Positions 25,265 to 34,248 of a stretch of DNA of 64,000 nucleotides are shown here, one piece after another. A program made the translations under genes and the position numbers. The DNA comes from Gracilimonas sp. (lineage in GTDB: Bacteria; Bacteroidota; Rhodothermia; Balneolales; Balneolaceae), in NCBI GenBank assembly GCA_022450045.1, contig JAKURD010000012.1:1-64000 (forward strand), in the 5' to 3' direction. Numbering within the stretch: position 1 is the stretch's first letter; each line of letters starts with the position of its first letter. The notes beneath the pieces are model-generated. The model saw only the letters and a program-made list of their open reading frames with translations, was not told the origin of the DNA and did not search any database.

Positions 25265-25411
25265 TCACTCTGAGCGCCTATATGGTTTAAAGGAATCTGT
25301 GTTTATCGCGAAGAGTCTCAAGGTTCAATACTTGAACAGTTTTACACTTTGAGATCCTTCGCGGAATACATGTAAAGCCTAATCATAATTCTAAACGCTC
25401 AGGATGAAGAC
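25265..25411. repeat. Inverted-repeat intergenic element
   Basis: About 147 bases bounded by GTCACTCTGAGCG and CGCTCAGGATGAAGAC, an imperfect terminal inverted repeat. Inside is a second dyad around TCGCGAAGAGTCTCAAG / TTTGAGATCCTTCGCGG. It resembles the GTCATCCTGAGCG-type non-coding elements seen in many bacterial genomes, a small non-autonomous element lodged between lipB and lipA. Confidence 0.65.
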
Positions 25412-25458
25412 TCCTATGCTGGTCTATTTGGATTGGCAAAAATCACTAAAGAAGCACC

Positions 25459-26340
25459 ATGATCAAAGAACTTCAGGTCGTAGACAAACCATCAGAGAAA
25501 AACCGCCGTCCCGATTGGCTGCGCGTAAAACTTCCATCAGGAGAGAAATTCAAAGAAGTTTCGCAAACCATTCGAGACAATAATCTCAATACCGTTTGCT
25601 CGGAAGCCCGCTGCCCGAATATGGGTGAATGCTGGGGAGCTGGAACGGCCACATTCATGATTCTTGGGGACGTTTGTACCCGTTCCTGTGCTTTTTGCGC
25701 GATCAAAACCGGCCGCCCGCCGGCTAACCTGGATTGGGACGAACCAAAACGCGTAGCCGATGCCGCTGCTAAAATGAAGCTGAAGCACGTGGTGCTTACT
25801 TCTGTAAACCGTGATGAACGAAAAGACGGTGGCGCTCCAATTTTTGCCGAATGTCACAAAGAAATTAGAAAAGCCATCCCCGGAGTGACCATCGAATCTC
25901 TCATTCCGGATTTTCGCGGAGAATGGGATGCAGCTCTCCAAATTGTATTTGATACTCCACCGGATGTGCTCAGTCACAATCTGGAAACCGTTCCAAATAA
26001 ATACCGTCGTGTTCGCCCTCAGGCCCGTTACGAGCGTTCCCTTGAACTTCTTCAGCGTACTAAAAATGCCGGGATCAGAACCAAGACCGGGATCATGGTT
26101 GGGTTGGGTGAAAAACGAGAAGAAGTGATAGAGCTGATGCAGGATTGTGTGAATCACGGTGTTGATGTATTGACTATTGGCCAGTATATGCAGCCTACCA
26201 AAATGCACCATCCCGTTATCGACTGGGTGCATCCTGATCAGTTTGCTGAGTACAAAGAAATTGGTGAGAAGCTTGGAATCGAGCATGTGGAGAGTGGACC
26301 GCTGGTTCGTTCTTCCTATCATGCTGAGCGCCACGTTTAG
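25459..26340 (+). CDS. lipA: Lipoyl synthase (radical SAM)
   Basis: A 293-residue radical-SAM enzyme that inserts two sulfurs into octanoyl groups. The auxiliary cluster motif is CSEARCPNMGEC (Cx4Cx5C), the SAM cluster motif CTRSCAFC (Cx3Cx2C), and the C-terminal RSSYHAE holds the conserved Ser ligand. Substrate-binding segments VVLTSVNRDERKDGGA and SHNLETVPNKYRRVRP are present. The length is normal. It works directly after LipB. Confidence 0.96.
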   Translation: MIKELQVVDKPSEKNRRPDWLRVKLPSGEKFKEVSQTIRDNNLNTVCSEARCPNMGECWGAGTATFMILGDVCTRSCAFCAIKTGRPPANLDWDEPKRVADAAAKMKLKHVVLTSVNRDERKDGGAPIFAECHKEIRKAIPGVTIESLIPDFRGEWDAALQIVFDTPPDVLSHNLETVPNKYRRVRPQARYERSLELLQRTKNAGIRTKTGIMVGLGEKREEVIELMQDCVNHGVDVLTIGQYMQPTKMHHPVIDWVHPDQFAEYKEIGEKLGIEHVESGPLVRSSYHAERHV

Positions 26341-26447
26341 ATTGTTTGGCAACCGTTATTAGTGTATTTATTAATTGTGGTAATCACATTGATGAATAAC
26401 TACTAACTAAGCATCGGTTATAGTAACTTCCGAAAAAGACAAGGCAC

Positions 26448-27158
26448 ATGATTGCATTATTTACCGTATTGGCTATTAGTTACGTATTGGGGTCTGTTCC
26501 GGCTTCACTTTGGGTAGGTCAAATATTCCACAAAATGGACATCCGTAATTTTGGGAGTGGGAATCTCGGAACTACCAATGCATTTCGGAATTTGGGGTGG
26601 AAATCGGGAGTAAGTGTTTTATTTCTGGATTTCATGAAAGGTTTTGTGGCCTCCTATTGGGTAGCTATGTATGCCTTCGAGATCGGTAACGGTCCCATTG
26701 CTCCTCCGGGTTGGGAAGCCGATGCTTTTTTGAAGATCACTTGTGGATTGTTTGCAGTAGTTGGTCATATGTTTCCACTCTTCGCAAATTTTAAAGGAGG
26801 AAAGGGAGCTGCAACAGCTTGCGGAATGTTATATGGGATCGAGCCTATTTCAATTGGTATTTCATCGGTCATTTTCATCGTAATTGTTTTCACTACCCGA
26901 TATGTTTCCCTTGCCTCCATGACGGCCAGTTTCATCTATCCAATTAGTTTGTTGGTTATGCGTTTTGGATTCGGATATTACGTGGATGGAAGTATTATCA
27001 TTTTTGCTATCCTGATAGCCAGCGGGATCATCTATAAACATAAATCCAATATTCGTCGCTTGCTGGATGGTACAGAAAGCAGAATAAGTTTCTCAGGCAA
27101 TAAAGACAAAGAGAATAAAAAAAAAGCCGTTGAAGATTTGGCGGAGTCAGAAGTATGA
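26448..27158 (+). CDS. plsY: Acyl-phosphate:glycerol-3-phosphate acyltransferase
   Basis: A 236-residue integral membrane enzyme making lysophosphatidate. Family motifs are SVPASLWVG, GSGNLGTTNAFRNLG, and NFKGGKGAATACG, with five to six membrane helices. It is about 30 residues longer than common PlsY because of a charged cytoplasmic tail (SGNKDKENKKKAVEDLAESE). It overlaps gpsA by four bases (ATGA), so glycerol-3-phosphate formation and first acylation are translated together. Confidence 0.93.
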   Translation: MIALFTVLAISYVLGSVPASLWVGQIFHKMDIRNFGSGNLGTTNAFRNLGWKSGVSVLFLDFMKGFVASYWVAMYAFEIGNGPIAPPGWEADAFLKITCGLFAVVGHMFPLFANFKGGKGAATACGMLYGIEPISIGISSVIFIVIVFTTRYVSLASMTASFIYPISLLVMRFGFGYYVDGSIIIFAILIASGIIYKHKSNIRRLLDGTESRISFSGNKDKENKKKAVEDLAESEV

Positions 27159-28171
27159 GCAACAGAAATGTTACCGTGATCGGAGCGGGGAGTTTTGGAA
27201 CCGCACTTGCAATGGTACTTGATCAGGCAGGGAATAACGTACAGCTTTGGGCACGTGAGGAGAGTATTGCCAATCATATCAATGAAAAGCATAAGAACCC
27301 CTCCTACCTAACGGATATTAAGCTATCGAAGTCGATCATTGCTTATAACGATCTTGAGCAATGCATGCAATCTCAGGATATGGTTGTTTTTGCAACACCA
27401 TCTCACACACTTCGTGATATGGCCGCAAAACTCAAACCCTGCCTCGATGGACACGAGATATTGGTGACAGTAGCAAAAGGAATCGAGAATGATTCCTTTA
27501 AGACCATGTCTCAGGTATTGGTTGAAGTGATGCAGGGAACTACGCTGGAAGATAATATCGGCGTTCTTTACGGGCCAAGTCATGCCGAGGAAGTTGGTAC
27601 CTTGAAACCAACCACGGTTGTTGCAGCGGCCTATTCGACCCGAACAGCGAAGATCATTCAGGAAACATTTTTAACACCTATGTTCCGGGTGTATGCGAAT
27701 ACTGATGTGATTGGTGTTGAAATTGGAGGGTCAGTAAAAAATATTATGGCTATTGCGGCGGGTATCGTAGATGGTGCTGAGCTTGGTGATAATGCCAAAG
27801 CAGCTCTCATTACACGTGGACTTCATGAAATGAAACGGATGGGAACGATGATGGGCGCTCACTCTGATACGTTCTCAGGATTGACAGGCATGGGTGACCT
27901 CATCGTAACATGTACCAGTTCTCACAGCCGGAACCGTTCCGTAGGTTTTCGCATTGGTAAAGGTGAAAAGCTCGATGACATCATTGAAGGCATGAACATG
28001 GTGGCAGAAGGCGTAAAGACTACAAAATCGGTATACGACTGGGCCACAAAGAATAAAGTGGAAATGCCGATAACTAAGGCTGTGTACGGTATTTTATTTG
28101 ACAATGTGAACCCAAGGGATGCGTTGTACAACTTGATGACGCGAGATCCCAAAAATGAAATTGTAATGTAA
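27155..28171 (+). CDS. gpsA: Glycerol-3-phosphate dehydrogenase [NAD(P)+]
   Basis: A 338-residue cytosolic enzyme reducing dihydroxyacetone phosphate to glycerol-3-phosphate for phospholipids. It has the Rossmann motif VIGAGSFGTALA near residue 6, GPSHAEEV, the catalytic Lys in EIGGSVKNIMAIAAG, and the substrate-binding LTGMGDLIVTC and SRNRSVG. Length is normal. It starts inside the plsY stop, indicating translational coupling. Confidence 0.95.
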   Translation: MSNRNVTVIGAGSFGTALAMVLDQAGNNVQLWAREESIANHINEKHKNPSYLTDIKLSKSIIAYNDLEQCMQSQDMVVFATPSHTLRDMAAKLKPCLDGHEILVTVAKGIENDSFKTMSQVLVEVMQGTTLEDNIGVLYGPSHAEEVGTLKPTTVVAAAYSTRTAKIIQETFLTPMFRVYANTDVIGVEIGGSVKNIMAIAAGIVDGAELGDNAKAALITRGLHEMKRMGTMMGAHSDTFSGLTGMGDLIVTCTSSHSRNRSVGFRIGKGEKLDDIIEGMNMVAEGVKTTKSVYDWATKNKVEMPITKAVYGILFDNVNPRDALYNLMTRDPKNEIVM

Positions 28172-28174
28172 ATC

Positions 28175-28240
28175 GGGTTTTAAGTTTCGTGTTGCAGGTT
28201 ACAAGAAAATAAATCCGCAACACGAAACCTGTAACTCGGA
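28175..28240. repeat. Dyad after gpsA
   Basis: GTTTCGTGTTGCAGGTTAC is followed by GCAACACGAAACCTGTAAC, an interleaved imperfect dyad. It lies between gpsA and the AlbA-type gene. It has no T-run, so its role is unclear. Confidence 0.4.
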
Positions 28241-28252
28241 ACCCTTATTTCG

Positions 28253-28951
28253 ATGGAAGACGAGTTTGAATTTTACATGCAGTACTCTGACACGATAAAA
28301 GTGTCTAAACTGACAAGATCGGATCTCAAGAATCTTATCCAAACGGGAGAGAGCACCTTTCTGGAATTCAAGCACAGCGTAGCCTCCCCGGAAAAAATAG
28401 CACGTGAAATGGCAGCCTTTGCAAACACCAAAGGAGGAACCATTCTGATCGGTGTTGAAGACAACGGAGAGATCCTGGGAGTAGAGGGATATCATGAGGA
28501 GGAGTTTTGGCTGAATCAGGCCGCTGTTGAAGAATGTATTCCTGAGGTTCCCATCGAGATTGAACTTCTGAATGTTGGGGAGCGGGATGTTCTTATCGTA
28601 AAAGTGCCGGAAGCCATAGAGAAACCCATTTATGTAAAAGGAAAGCAAACCCGTCAGGTTTATGTTCGCCTTAAAGATGAAAGCGTGGTTGCCAGCGATG
28701 AATACATCGAAGTGCTCAAGCAAAATAGTTCTGACGAGGGTGTGACTTTTGAGTACGGTGAAAAGGAGCAGCAGCTTTTCCGGTTTTTGAATGAATACGG
28801 GGATATCACGGTTAAGAGATTCTCACTGCTGATCAGCGTAACGACCTATCGCGCAGCTAAAATTTTGGTGAGTTTGGTAAGTGCCGGCATACTTGATCTA
28901 TTTGAAAAAGATGGCGTAACGCATTACACATTTTCCCATAAAACTTCGTAA
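28253..28951 (+). CDS. Schlafen/AlbA_2-domain protein
   Basis: A 232-residue protein with an N-terminal AlbA_2 (Schlafen-type, divergent AAA-4 associated) domain at about 25-160: TGESTFLEFKHS, REMAAFANTKGGTILIGVEDNGEILGV, and RVYVR-like QVYVRLKDESVVAS. The last 70 residues look like a winged helix. There is no ATPase core. In other bacteria such proteins are often treated as DNA-binding regulators, but targets are unknown. A hybrid origin with defence islands is possible; neighbours here are housekeeping. Confidence 0.75.
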   Translation: MEDEFEFYMQYSDTIKVSKLTRSDLKNLIQTGESTFLEFKHSVASPEKIAREMAAFANTKGGTILIGVEDNGEILGVEGYHEEEFWLNQAAVEECIPEVPIEIELLNVGERDVLIVKVPEAIEKPIYVKGKQTRQVYVRLKDESVVASDEYIEVLKQNSSDEGVTFEYGEKEQQLFRFLNEYGDITVKRFSLLISVTTYRAAKILVSLVSAGILDLFEKDGVTHYTFSHKTS

Positions 28952-28988
28952 TTTTGACTCGTTCTAAATAAAGGGAGCGATATAAACC

Positions 28989-29438
28989 ATGAGTGTCCAA
29001 GAAGAAAGTTTAGATGATGTTATTTCCTCACTGATCGATGTGGAGGAGGAAAAATCTGCAACTCCGCAACCGATCACGGAAGACGATTACCAAAAAAATG
29101 AGCTGACCGGTGAACCGGTAACCCTTACCGAACGTGCAGCCAAACAGGTTGAAAAGATCAAAAATGAAGAGGGGTTGGATGAAAACCTCTATCTTCGTGT
29201 AGCGGTAGATGGCGGTGGTTGCTCAGGTTTGAGCTACAAACTCGGTTTAGATCATCGCACGGATGAAGACAAGATATTTGAAAGCCATAGTATGGAGATC
29301 ATTGTAGCTCCCAAACATCTAATGTACCTCGAGGGAATGCAGATCGATTATCCCGACGGACTGGATGCACGTGGTTTTACTTTTGATAACCCTAATGCTG
29401 TTGAGAATTGTGGGTGCGGTACGTCATTTGCGATTTGA
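28989..29438 (+). CDS. IscA/SufA/ErpA-type iron-sulfur carrier
   Basis: A 149-residue A-type Fe-S carrier. The three conserved Cys are Cys78 (GGGCSGLSY), Cys141 and Cys143 (NCGCGTSF). The family core is about 105 residues; here a 40-residue acidic N-terminal extension (DDVISSLIDVEEEKS) precedes it. It should hand clusters to targets such as LipA, encoded 2.6 kb upstream. It is monocistronic, with TAATTTTG (a -7 match) at 28949-28956 in front. Confidence 0.9.
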   Translation: MSVQEESLDDVISSLIDVEEEKSATPQPITEDDYQKNELTGEPVTLTERAAKQVEKIKNEEGLDENLYLRVAVDGGGCSGLSYKLGLDHRTDEDKIFESHSMEIIVAPKHLMYLEGMQIDYPDGLDARGFTFDNPNAVENCGCGTSFAI

Positions 29439-29502
29439 TAAAGAAGATTTTTTGATTTGGGAACGGAACACGGATAATGCAGATGCTGTGGATCTTCGCT
29501 GA

Positions 29503-29579
29503 TTTAACGTGAATTGGAATTAAGACCATCTGTTGAACGCCATGAATGGTCATTTCGCGGCGAATGCCCGAAATCTAAT
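29503..29579 (-). repeat. Truncated, inverted copy of MITE-like element
   Basis: Read on the minus strand, these 77 bases match the right part of the copy at 35619-35813: CGGGCATTCGCCGCGAAATGACC..., then GTTCAAC, the AGATGGTCTT segment and the TTCACGTTAA end. The left half is missing. Phrase GGAACACGGATAA just before it (29462-29475) also occurs at 48481-48493. Confidence 0.75.
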
Positions 29580-29621
29580 TGTTTTTTTAGGTATCTATGA
29601 TTGAATAATTGGCAATAATAA

Positions 29622-29653
29622 GATCCCTGACTTCACAGGGATGATTTTTTTAG
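29622..29653 (+). terminator. Terminator-like hairpin
   Basis: ATCCCTG pairs with CAGGGAT across ACTTCA, followed by GATTTTTTT. It is downstream of the IscA-type gene, beyond the MITE fragment, and is oriented for the plus strand. Confidence 0.65.
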
Positions 29654-29725
29654 GCCTTTTTCAAGCTATCAATAATCGAGTTCAGGTACTTAGGAGACAG
29701 AAACTGCGTATAGGGAATCTGGCAG

Positions 29726-32062
29726 CTACTTATTTTCCGGAGAAGAAGTCATGCCTAACTGTTCTTTTACTCTTTTAACACCTTCAGCGGCCTTTAATTT
29801 CCAATCCTCAGTAACATAACGTCGAACCATCAACACAGAACAAGGAGCACGATCAGCAATGATGTCGGGGATGGTTCCAAACAGCACATTTCGTATACCC
29901 CATTCGTGGGAAGCCCCAATGATCAGCAAATCATCCTGATTTTCCTCAAGCTCTTCCAAAATTCCACCTGTAACATTAGTAGATTCCTTCACAATTATAG
30001 ACAATCTTTCGAAATCTCCGGCCAACGGTTTTATGCGTTTTTGTAGTTCTTCTTCTTCATCTTTGAGGTCTATGCCCGGTTTAACCAAGCGAAGAACTCT
30101 TAAATTGGCTCCCACAGACTGGGCAATACGTATTCCGATCTCCATGCCTAATCGTGCATGCAACCCGCCACCCCATGGAACTACCACAGAGTTGACCTCA
30201 TCCAGCTCACGATCCTTTAATACAGATAAATCTGCTTTTAAATTCTTGATGATTTTTTGCACCGGTGTGTTATAAATTCGACCAAGGCTAAACCCGCCTT
30301 GCCAACCCATTACCAACATGTCTGCTTTTCGATCTTCGGTTTCCGAGATCAATCCTTTGAAAATATCATGGGCAGCTGCCGTCGCCGACTCAAAAGAAGT
30401 AGATACAAGCGTTTTAATATCTTTTTTGTCAAAGGTTTCTTCCTGAGATTTCCTGCTGATCTCTTCAATACTTTCACGAACAGGTTCATGTTCTTCAAGC
30501 ATTCGGTTTACGGTAGAAACAGGTGTTTGAAAAGGAACCCTCAGCATATTTAAGCCGGTAACATGTCCGCCTTCTTGCTTGCCCGTAGCAATAAGTTGGG
30601 AAATGGTAAGCAAAGCCTTTTCATGTTTTGGATTGGCTAAAGCGGTTACCACTTTGCGTCCTTCATTCACATTCAAGGCCCGGATAGCAGGAGTCCATTC
30701 TTCAGAATCAGATTCATGAAGTTCAACAGGTGCCGTAAACATACCAAAACCAAGTTCTTTCCAATTCTTTTTGAGCTCCGGCAGTGCATGTACAATTTCC
30801 ACCCGAGATCGTCCCCAGACCAGATACCAGGCAAGACTTACAAGAATAAGCACGACCACAGCAACCTGAGCAAAAGTACCGGAATATACGATGATAGACA
30901 GGCAGCCAAGCGCTGCAAATATTTGAAGCCAGGGAGTGCCCGGGGTGCGGTAAGTCGGTTTATACCAATCGGGATGGGACACTCTTAGTACCACACAGCC
31001 AATATTCAGTGCCGCATAACTATAAAGCTGAAGGACACTCGCAATTTTCGCAAGATCCTCAAGGCTTTCGAGCAGTAAAAATAATAATGCCAGTATCCCG
31101 GTAAGAATGATGGCACGGTATGGGGTTAGTAGTTTATGGTGAATATCCGCAAGCCAATTGGGCACCATTCGATCGCGTGCCATAGCAAGGTTAATTCTTG
31201 AAGAGGCCATAATACTGGCGTTTGCAGAAGAAAGGGTGGCTAAAAGTCCGGCTATTATTACAGCTACAGCACCGGGATTGCCAAGTATGGTTCGTGCCGC
31301 TGTAGTCAATGGATCTCGTACATCAGCTATGGTCGATTGTTCAAACATCCCGGCTATCACCAATACAATAACTAAATACAAAACGGTGACCAGTGCTACG
31401 GAGCCAATAAGGGCCCGTGGTAAATTCTTGGAAGGGTTTTCGATCTCTTCAGCAACAGCGGCAATTTTTACAAATCCGAGAAAGGAGACAAACACCAAGG
31501 CTGTGGTGGCTGAGATAGAGTCGAAACCAAAAGGCATAAAGGGATCATATTTGGCTGAATCGATATGAAACACTCCCATAACACTGAAGGTGCCTAATAT
31601 GGCAAACAGAATCAGAACCACAACTACTTGGGTACGGCCTGATTCTTTGGCCCCAACCACATTTAAAATAATTAATAGTACACCGCCAATTACAGCACCC
31701 CAGAAAGCGGTGATAGGTAGAAATTGTGATAAATATTCACCCAGTCCATACAAGTAAAAGGCAATGGCAAAGGTAAGGCTCAGCCAAATTCCAACTCCTG
31801 AAATAGCCCCCATTGCAGGACCTAAAGATCGTGAAACAAAAAAGTAATCGCCGCCGGAGGTGGGCATGCCGGTAGCTAATTCAGCTGCACTGGAGGCAGT
31901 GATCATACAAACAACACCGGCAATGAGATAAGCAAAAATAGCTGCCGGGCCAGACATTTCGAGGGCTACTCCGGCCAATAAAAAAATCCCAGCACCGATC
32001 ATTGTGCCGGCTCCAATGGTTAGGGCGTCCCAAAATCCAAGTTCACGCTTTAAATCTGCCAT
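29726..32062 (-). CDS. APC amino acid permease fused to universal-stress domains
   Basis: A 778-residue protein. Residues 1-430 form a 12-helix APC-superfamily permease (GAGTMIGAGIFLLAG near 17; AEEIENPSKNLPRAL). The C-terminal 330 residues are cytoplasmic and hold two UspA-like domains; the second ends GEIL-like NVTGGILEELEENQDDLLIIGASHEWGIRNVLFGTIPD. Such permease-Usp fusions are known and probably regulate transport by nucleotide binding. The substrate is not evident. It is monocistronic on the minus strand. Confidence 0.88.
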   Translation of the reverse strand: MADLKRELGFWDALTIGAGTMIGAGIFLLAGVALEMSGPAAIFAYLIAGVVCMITASSAAELATGMPTSGGDYFFVSRSLGPAMGAISGVGIWLSLTFAIAFYLYGLGEYLSQFLPITAFWGAVIGGVLLIILNVVGAKESGRTQVVVVLILFAILGTFSVMGVFHIDSAKYDPFMPFGFDSISATTALVFVSFLGFVKIAAVAEEIENPSKNLPRALIGSVALVTVLYLVIVLVIAGMFEQSTIADVRDPLTTAARTILGNPGAVAVIIAGLLATLSSANASIMASSRINLAMARDRMVPNWLADIHHKLLTPYRAIILTGILALLFLLLESLEDLAKIASVLQLYSYAALNIGCVVLRVSHPDWYKPTYRTPGTPWLQIFAALGCLSIIVYSGTFAQVAVVVLILVSLAWYLVWGRSRVEIVHALPELKKNWKELGFGMFTAPVELHESDSEEWTPAIRALNVNEGRKVVTALANPKHEKALLTISQLIATGKQEGGHVTGLNMLRVPFQTPVSTVNRMLEEHEPVRESIEEISRKSQEETFDKKDIKTLVSTSFESATAAAHDIFKGLISETEDRKADMLVMGWQGGFSLGRIYNTPVQKIIKNLKADLSVLKDRELDEVNSVVVPWGGGLHARLGMEIGIRIAQSVGANLRVLRLVKPGIDLKDEEEELQKRIKPLAGDFERLSIIVKESTNVTGGILEELEENQDDLLIIGASHEWGIRNVLFGTIPDIIADRAPCSVLMVRRYVTEDWKLKAAEGVKRVKEQLGMTSSPENK

Positions 32063-32145
32063 ATAATAATATTAGGGTGTTTTATTGAGAGGAGAAACTA
32101 ATACCAATTTGAGAAAACTAAAATTACAGTTATCGTTTTTTTAAA

Positions 32146-33393
32146 TCAGGGGTCCGTCTCATCTTTTTTGGAGATAAGTCTTACACCTCGTTTAAAGGTG
32201 ATGTAATGCCAGGTCCATTCCGCAAATACTCGAAATCGGTTCCGGAAACCGATAAGAAAAAAAATGTGGATGAGCCCCCACATCAGCCATGCAAAAAAGC
32301 CACTAAATTTGAATCCGCGGATATCAGCTACCGCCTTCGCGCGGCCGATAGTTGCCATAGTTCCTTTATCAACATAATGAAAAGGTTTTCGGGTTGAAGC
32401 ATTTTTTTTAAGGAGTTCCCCCAGGTATTTGCCCTGTTGAAGTGCTACCGGAGCCAGGCCGGGAAGCGGATTCCCATTTTCATCTTTTACATGTGCAGCA
32501 TCTCCCACAACAAATATATGATCAGAACAAGCAATGGAAAGATCGTCTTCTACCATAGCGCGACCCATTCGGTCGGTTTCAACTCCAAGTTCCTGAATAA
32601 GGGGTGAAGCTTTCACTCCTGCTCCCCAAATTATATTCGGAGTTTCAATAAATTCTCCGTCAATCTGAACACCCTCTTTTTTGATTTCCTGAACGGGTGA
32701 ATTCAACAGCACTTCAACACCCATGTTTTTGAGGGTCTCTAATCCCTTTTCAGGAAGTGGCTGGTCGAATCCATTGAGAATACCATCAGCTGCCTCTACC
32801 ATGTAGATCTTCGTTTCTTCCGGTTTGATATTCCTGAAATCACGCATCATACTGCGTTTGGCAATTTCAGCGATGGAGCCGGCCATCTCCACACCGGTAG
32901 GTCCGCCGCCAATAACCACATACGTGAGATATGGCTTTCGTTTTTTGGGATCGATGATCTGCTCGGCTTTTTCAAGAGAAAGTAAAATACGCTCGCGGAT
33001 CTCGAGAGCATCGGATAAGGTTTTCAATCCCGGAGCATGTTTTTGCCAGGCTTCATTCCCAAAGTAGTTGTATTGAGCTCCGGGCGCTAACACCAGGTAA
33101 TGAAAGGGAAGGCTGGATCCGTTTCTAAGGTGAATACGCCGGCCTTCTTTATTAATTTTAGTGACTTCCCCCAATACCACCTGCACATTTTTCTGCTTGC
33201 TGAAAATAGCCCGAATAGGCATGGCAATATCACCGGGTGAAAGGGCAGCTGTGGCCACCTGATACAACAGAGGCTGGAAGAGATGGTGATTGGTTTTGTC
33301 AACAATGGTTATGTTGAAATCTGATCTGGCCAGCTTTTTAGCAGCGGAAATACCTGCAAAACCGCCCCCGACAATAATCACATTTTTTCCCAT
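32146..33393 (-). CDS. Type II NADH dehydrogenase (NDH-2)
   Basis: A 415-residue flavoprotein that feeds electrons from NADH to quinone without proton pumping. The FAD motif is VGGGFAGISAAKKL at residue 7; the second dinucleotide site is VVIGGGPTGVEMAGSI near 160. Quinone-site type motif LAPVALQQGKYLG lies near 325. The C-terminus has a hydrophobic helix (FFAWLMWGLIHIFFLIGF) that anchors it to the membrane. It is followed by the 2-helix protein gene on the same strand upstream (21-base gap). Confidence 0.9.
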   Translation of the reverse strand: MGKNVIIVGGGFAGISAAKKLARSDFNITIVDKTNHHLFQPLLYQVATAALSPGDIAMPIRAIFSKQKNVQVVLGEVTKINKEGRRIHLRNGSSLPFHYLVLAPGAQYNYFGNEAWQKHAPGLKTLSDALEIRERILLSLEKAEQIIDPKKRKPYLTYVVIGGGPTGVEMAGSIAEIAKRSMMRDFRNIKPEETKIYMVEAADGILNGFDQPLPEKGLETLKNMGVEVLLNSPVQEIKKEGVQIDGEFIETPNIIWGAGVKASPLIQELGVETDRMGRAMVEDDLSIACSDHIFVVGDAAHVKDENGNPLPGLAPVALQQGKYLGELLKKNASTRKPFHYVDKGTMATIGRAKAVADIRGFKFSGFFAWLMWGLIHIFFLIGFRNRFRVFAEWTWHYITFKRGVRLISKKDETDP

Positions 33394-33414
33394 TATTCAA
33401 TATTTAGAAGCCGG

Positions 33415-34236
33415 TTATTCTTTCATTTTGGACTTTGATATTCCATCAACATTATCTTTTTCATATTCATTTTCCGGAAGCTTGATTTTATCCGAACTGG
33501 CATCCTTTTCTTGATCAATGGCATTGGCTTTAAAATGCCGCTCTATTTTTCCCTGAAGTGTTTCAGTAAGTTCTTTCAGGTTAGTTTTCTTTTTGGCCTT
33601 TCGCCCTTTCACAAATTGAGCAAAAGCAAGGGAAGCGGCTATTATTATGGCAGAGAAGATCAAAGCTGGAGCAGTATCGTTTCCAGTCCTATCAAAGATG
33701 ATTGCTGCTAAGAGTAAAAATCCACCGAAGCCGGTTAGCAGGCCGGGCAGATAGAGTTTGTTAAGTGTTTTCAGGCTTTGCTTAACTGTGATCTTGGTGC
33801 TTCCATCCAGCTGCTCAAATTCAACTTCAGGAGAAGTTGACGAAGCAAAGAGTTTAGCAGGTCCCACAGGTTTAGCCTTCCACACTGTTTTTGTTCTGCG
33901 TTGGGAAATTTCTCCCAAGGTGTTGAAGTGAAACTCGATTTGGCCTTTCAGCTCACTTACGAGATTTTTGTTGATTGAGCCATGCGCAAATCCAACAATT
34001 TCCGTGGTATTAAAATTATTGGTATCCACCATGATCGGTTCATGTATGGAAATTCCGGAATGTTCAAGATAGGCTTCGTAAATGTACTTTTTGGGTATAT
34101 TGAGTTCTTCTGCGATCTTATAGATGCGGTCGATTCTTTCAGGATAATCTTTTTCTTCAGATGATGAACCTTCTCCAAATTTTTGCAGTAATTGTGCCTT
34201 TTGAATAATCTTTCTTATCTCATCTTCCGAAAACAT
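33415..34236 (-). CDS. Two-helix membrane protein with N-terminal helical domain
   Basis: A 273-residue protein of unknown function. The first 70 residues resemble the helical motif found at the N-terminus of many bacterial two-helix proteins (EDEIRKIIQKAQLLQKF ... LNIPKKYIYEAYLEH). A beta-rich segment follows, then two membrane helices near 185-205 and 210-228, and a long charged tail (KGRKAKKKTNLKEL ... KSKMKE). It lies 12 bases downstream of hslO and 21 bases upstream of the NDH-2 gene on the same strand, so the three may form one transcript. Confidence 0.6.
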   Translation of the reverse strand: MFSEDEIRKIIQKAQLLQKFGEGSSSEEKDYPERIDRIYKIAEELNIPKKYIYEAYLEHSGISIHEPIMVDTNNFNTTEIVGFAHGSINKNLVSELKGQIEFHFNTLGEISQRRTKTVWKAKPVGPAKLFASSTSPEVEFEQLDGSTKITVKQSLKTLNKLYLPGLLTGFGGFLLLAAIIFDRTGNDTAPALIFSAIIIAASLAFAQFVKGRKAKKKTNLKELTETLQGKIERHFKANAIDQEKDASSDKIKLPENEYEKDNVDGISKSKMKE

Positions 34237-34248
34237 ATTCTTGTTGAT

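Noticed and set aside
28253..28951. AlbA-type protein as part of a defence system
   Set aside because: Flanking genes (gpsA, IscA-type) are housekeeping, and no nuclease, methylase or toxin partner is adjacent.
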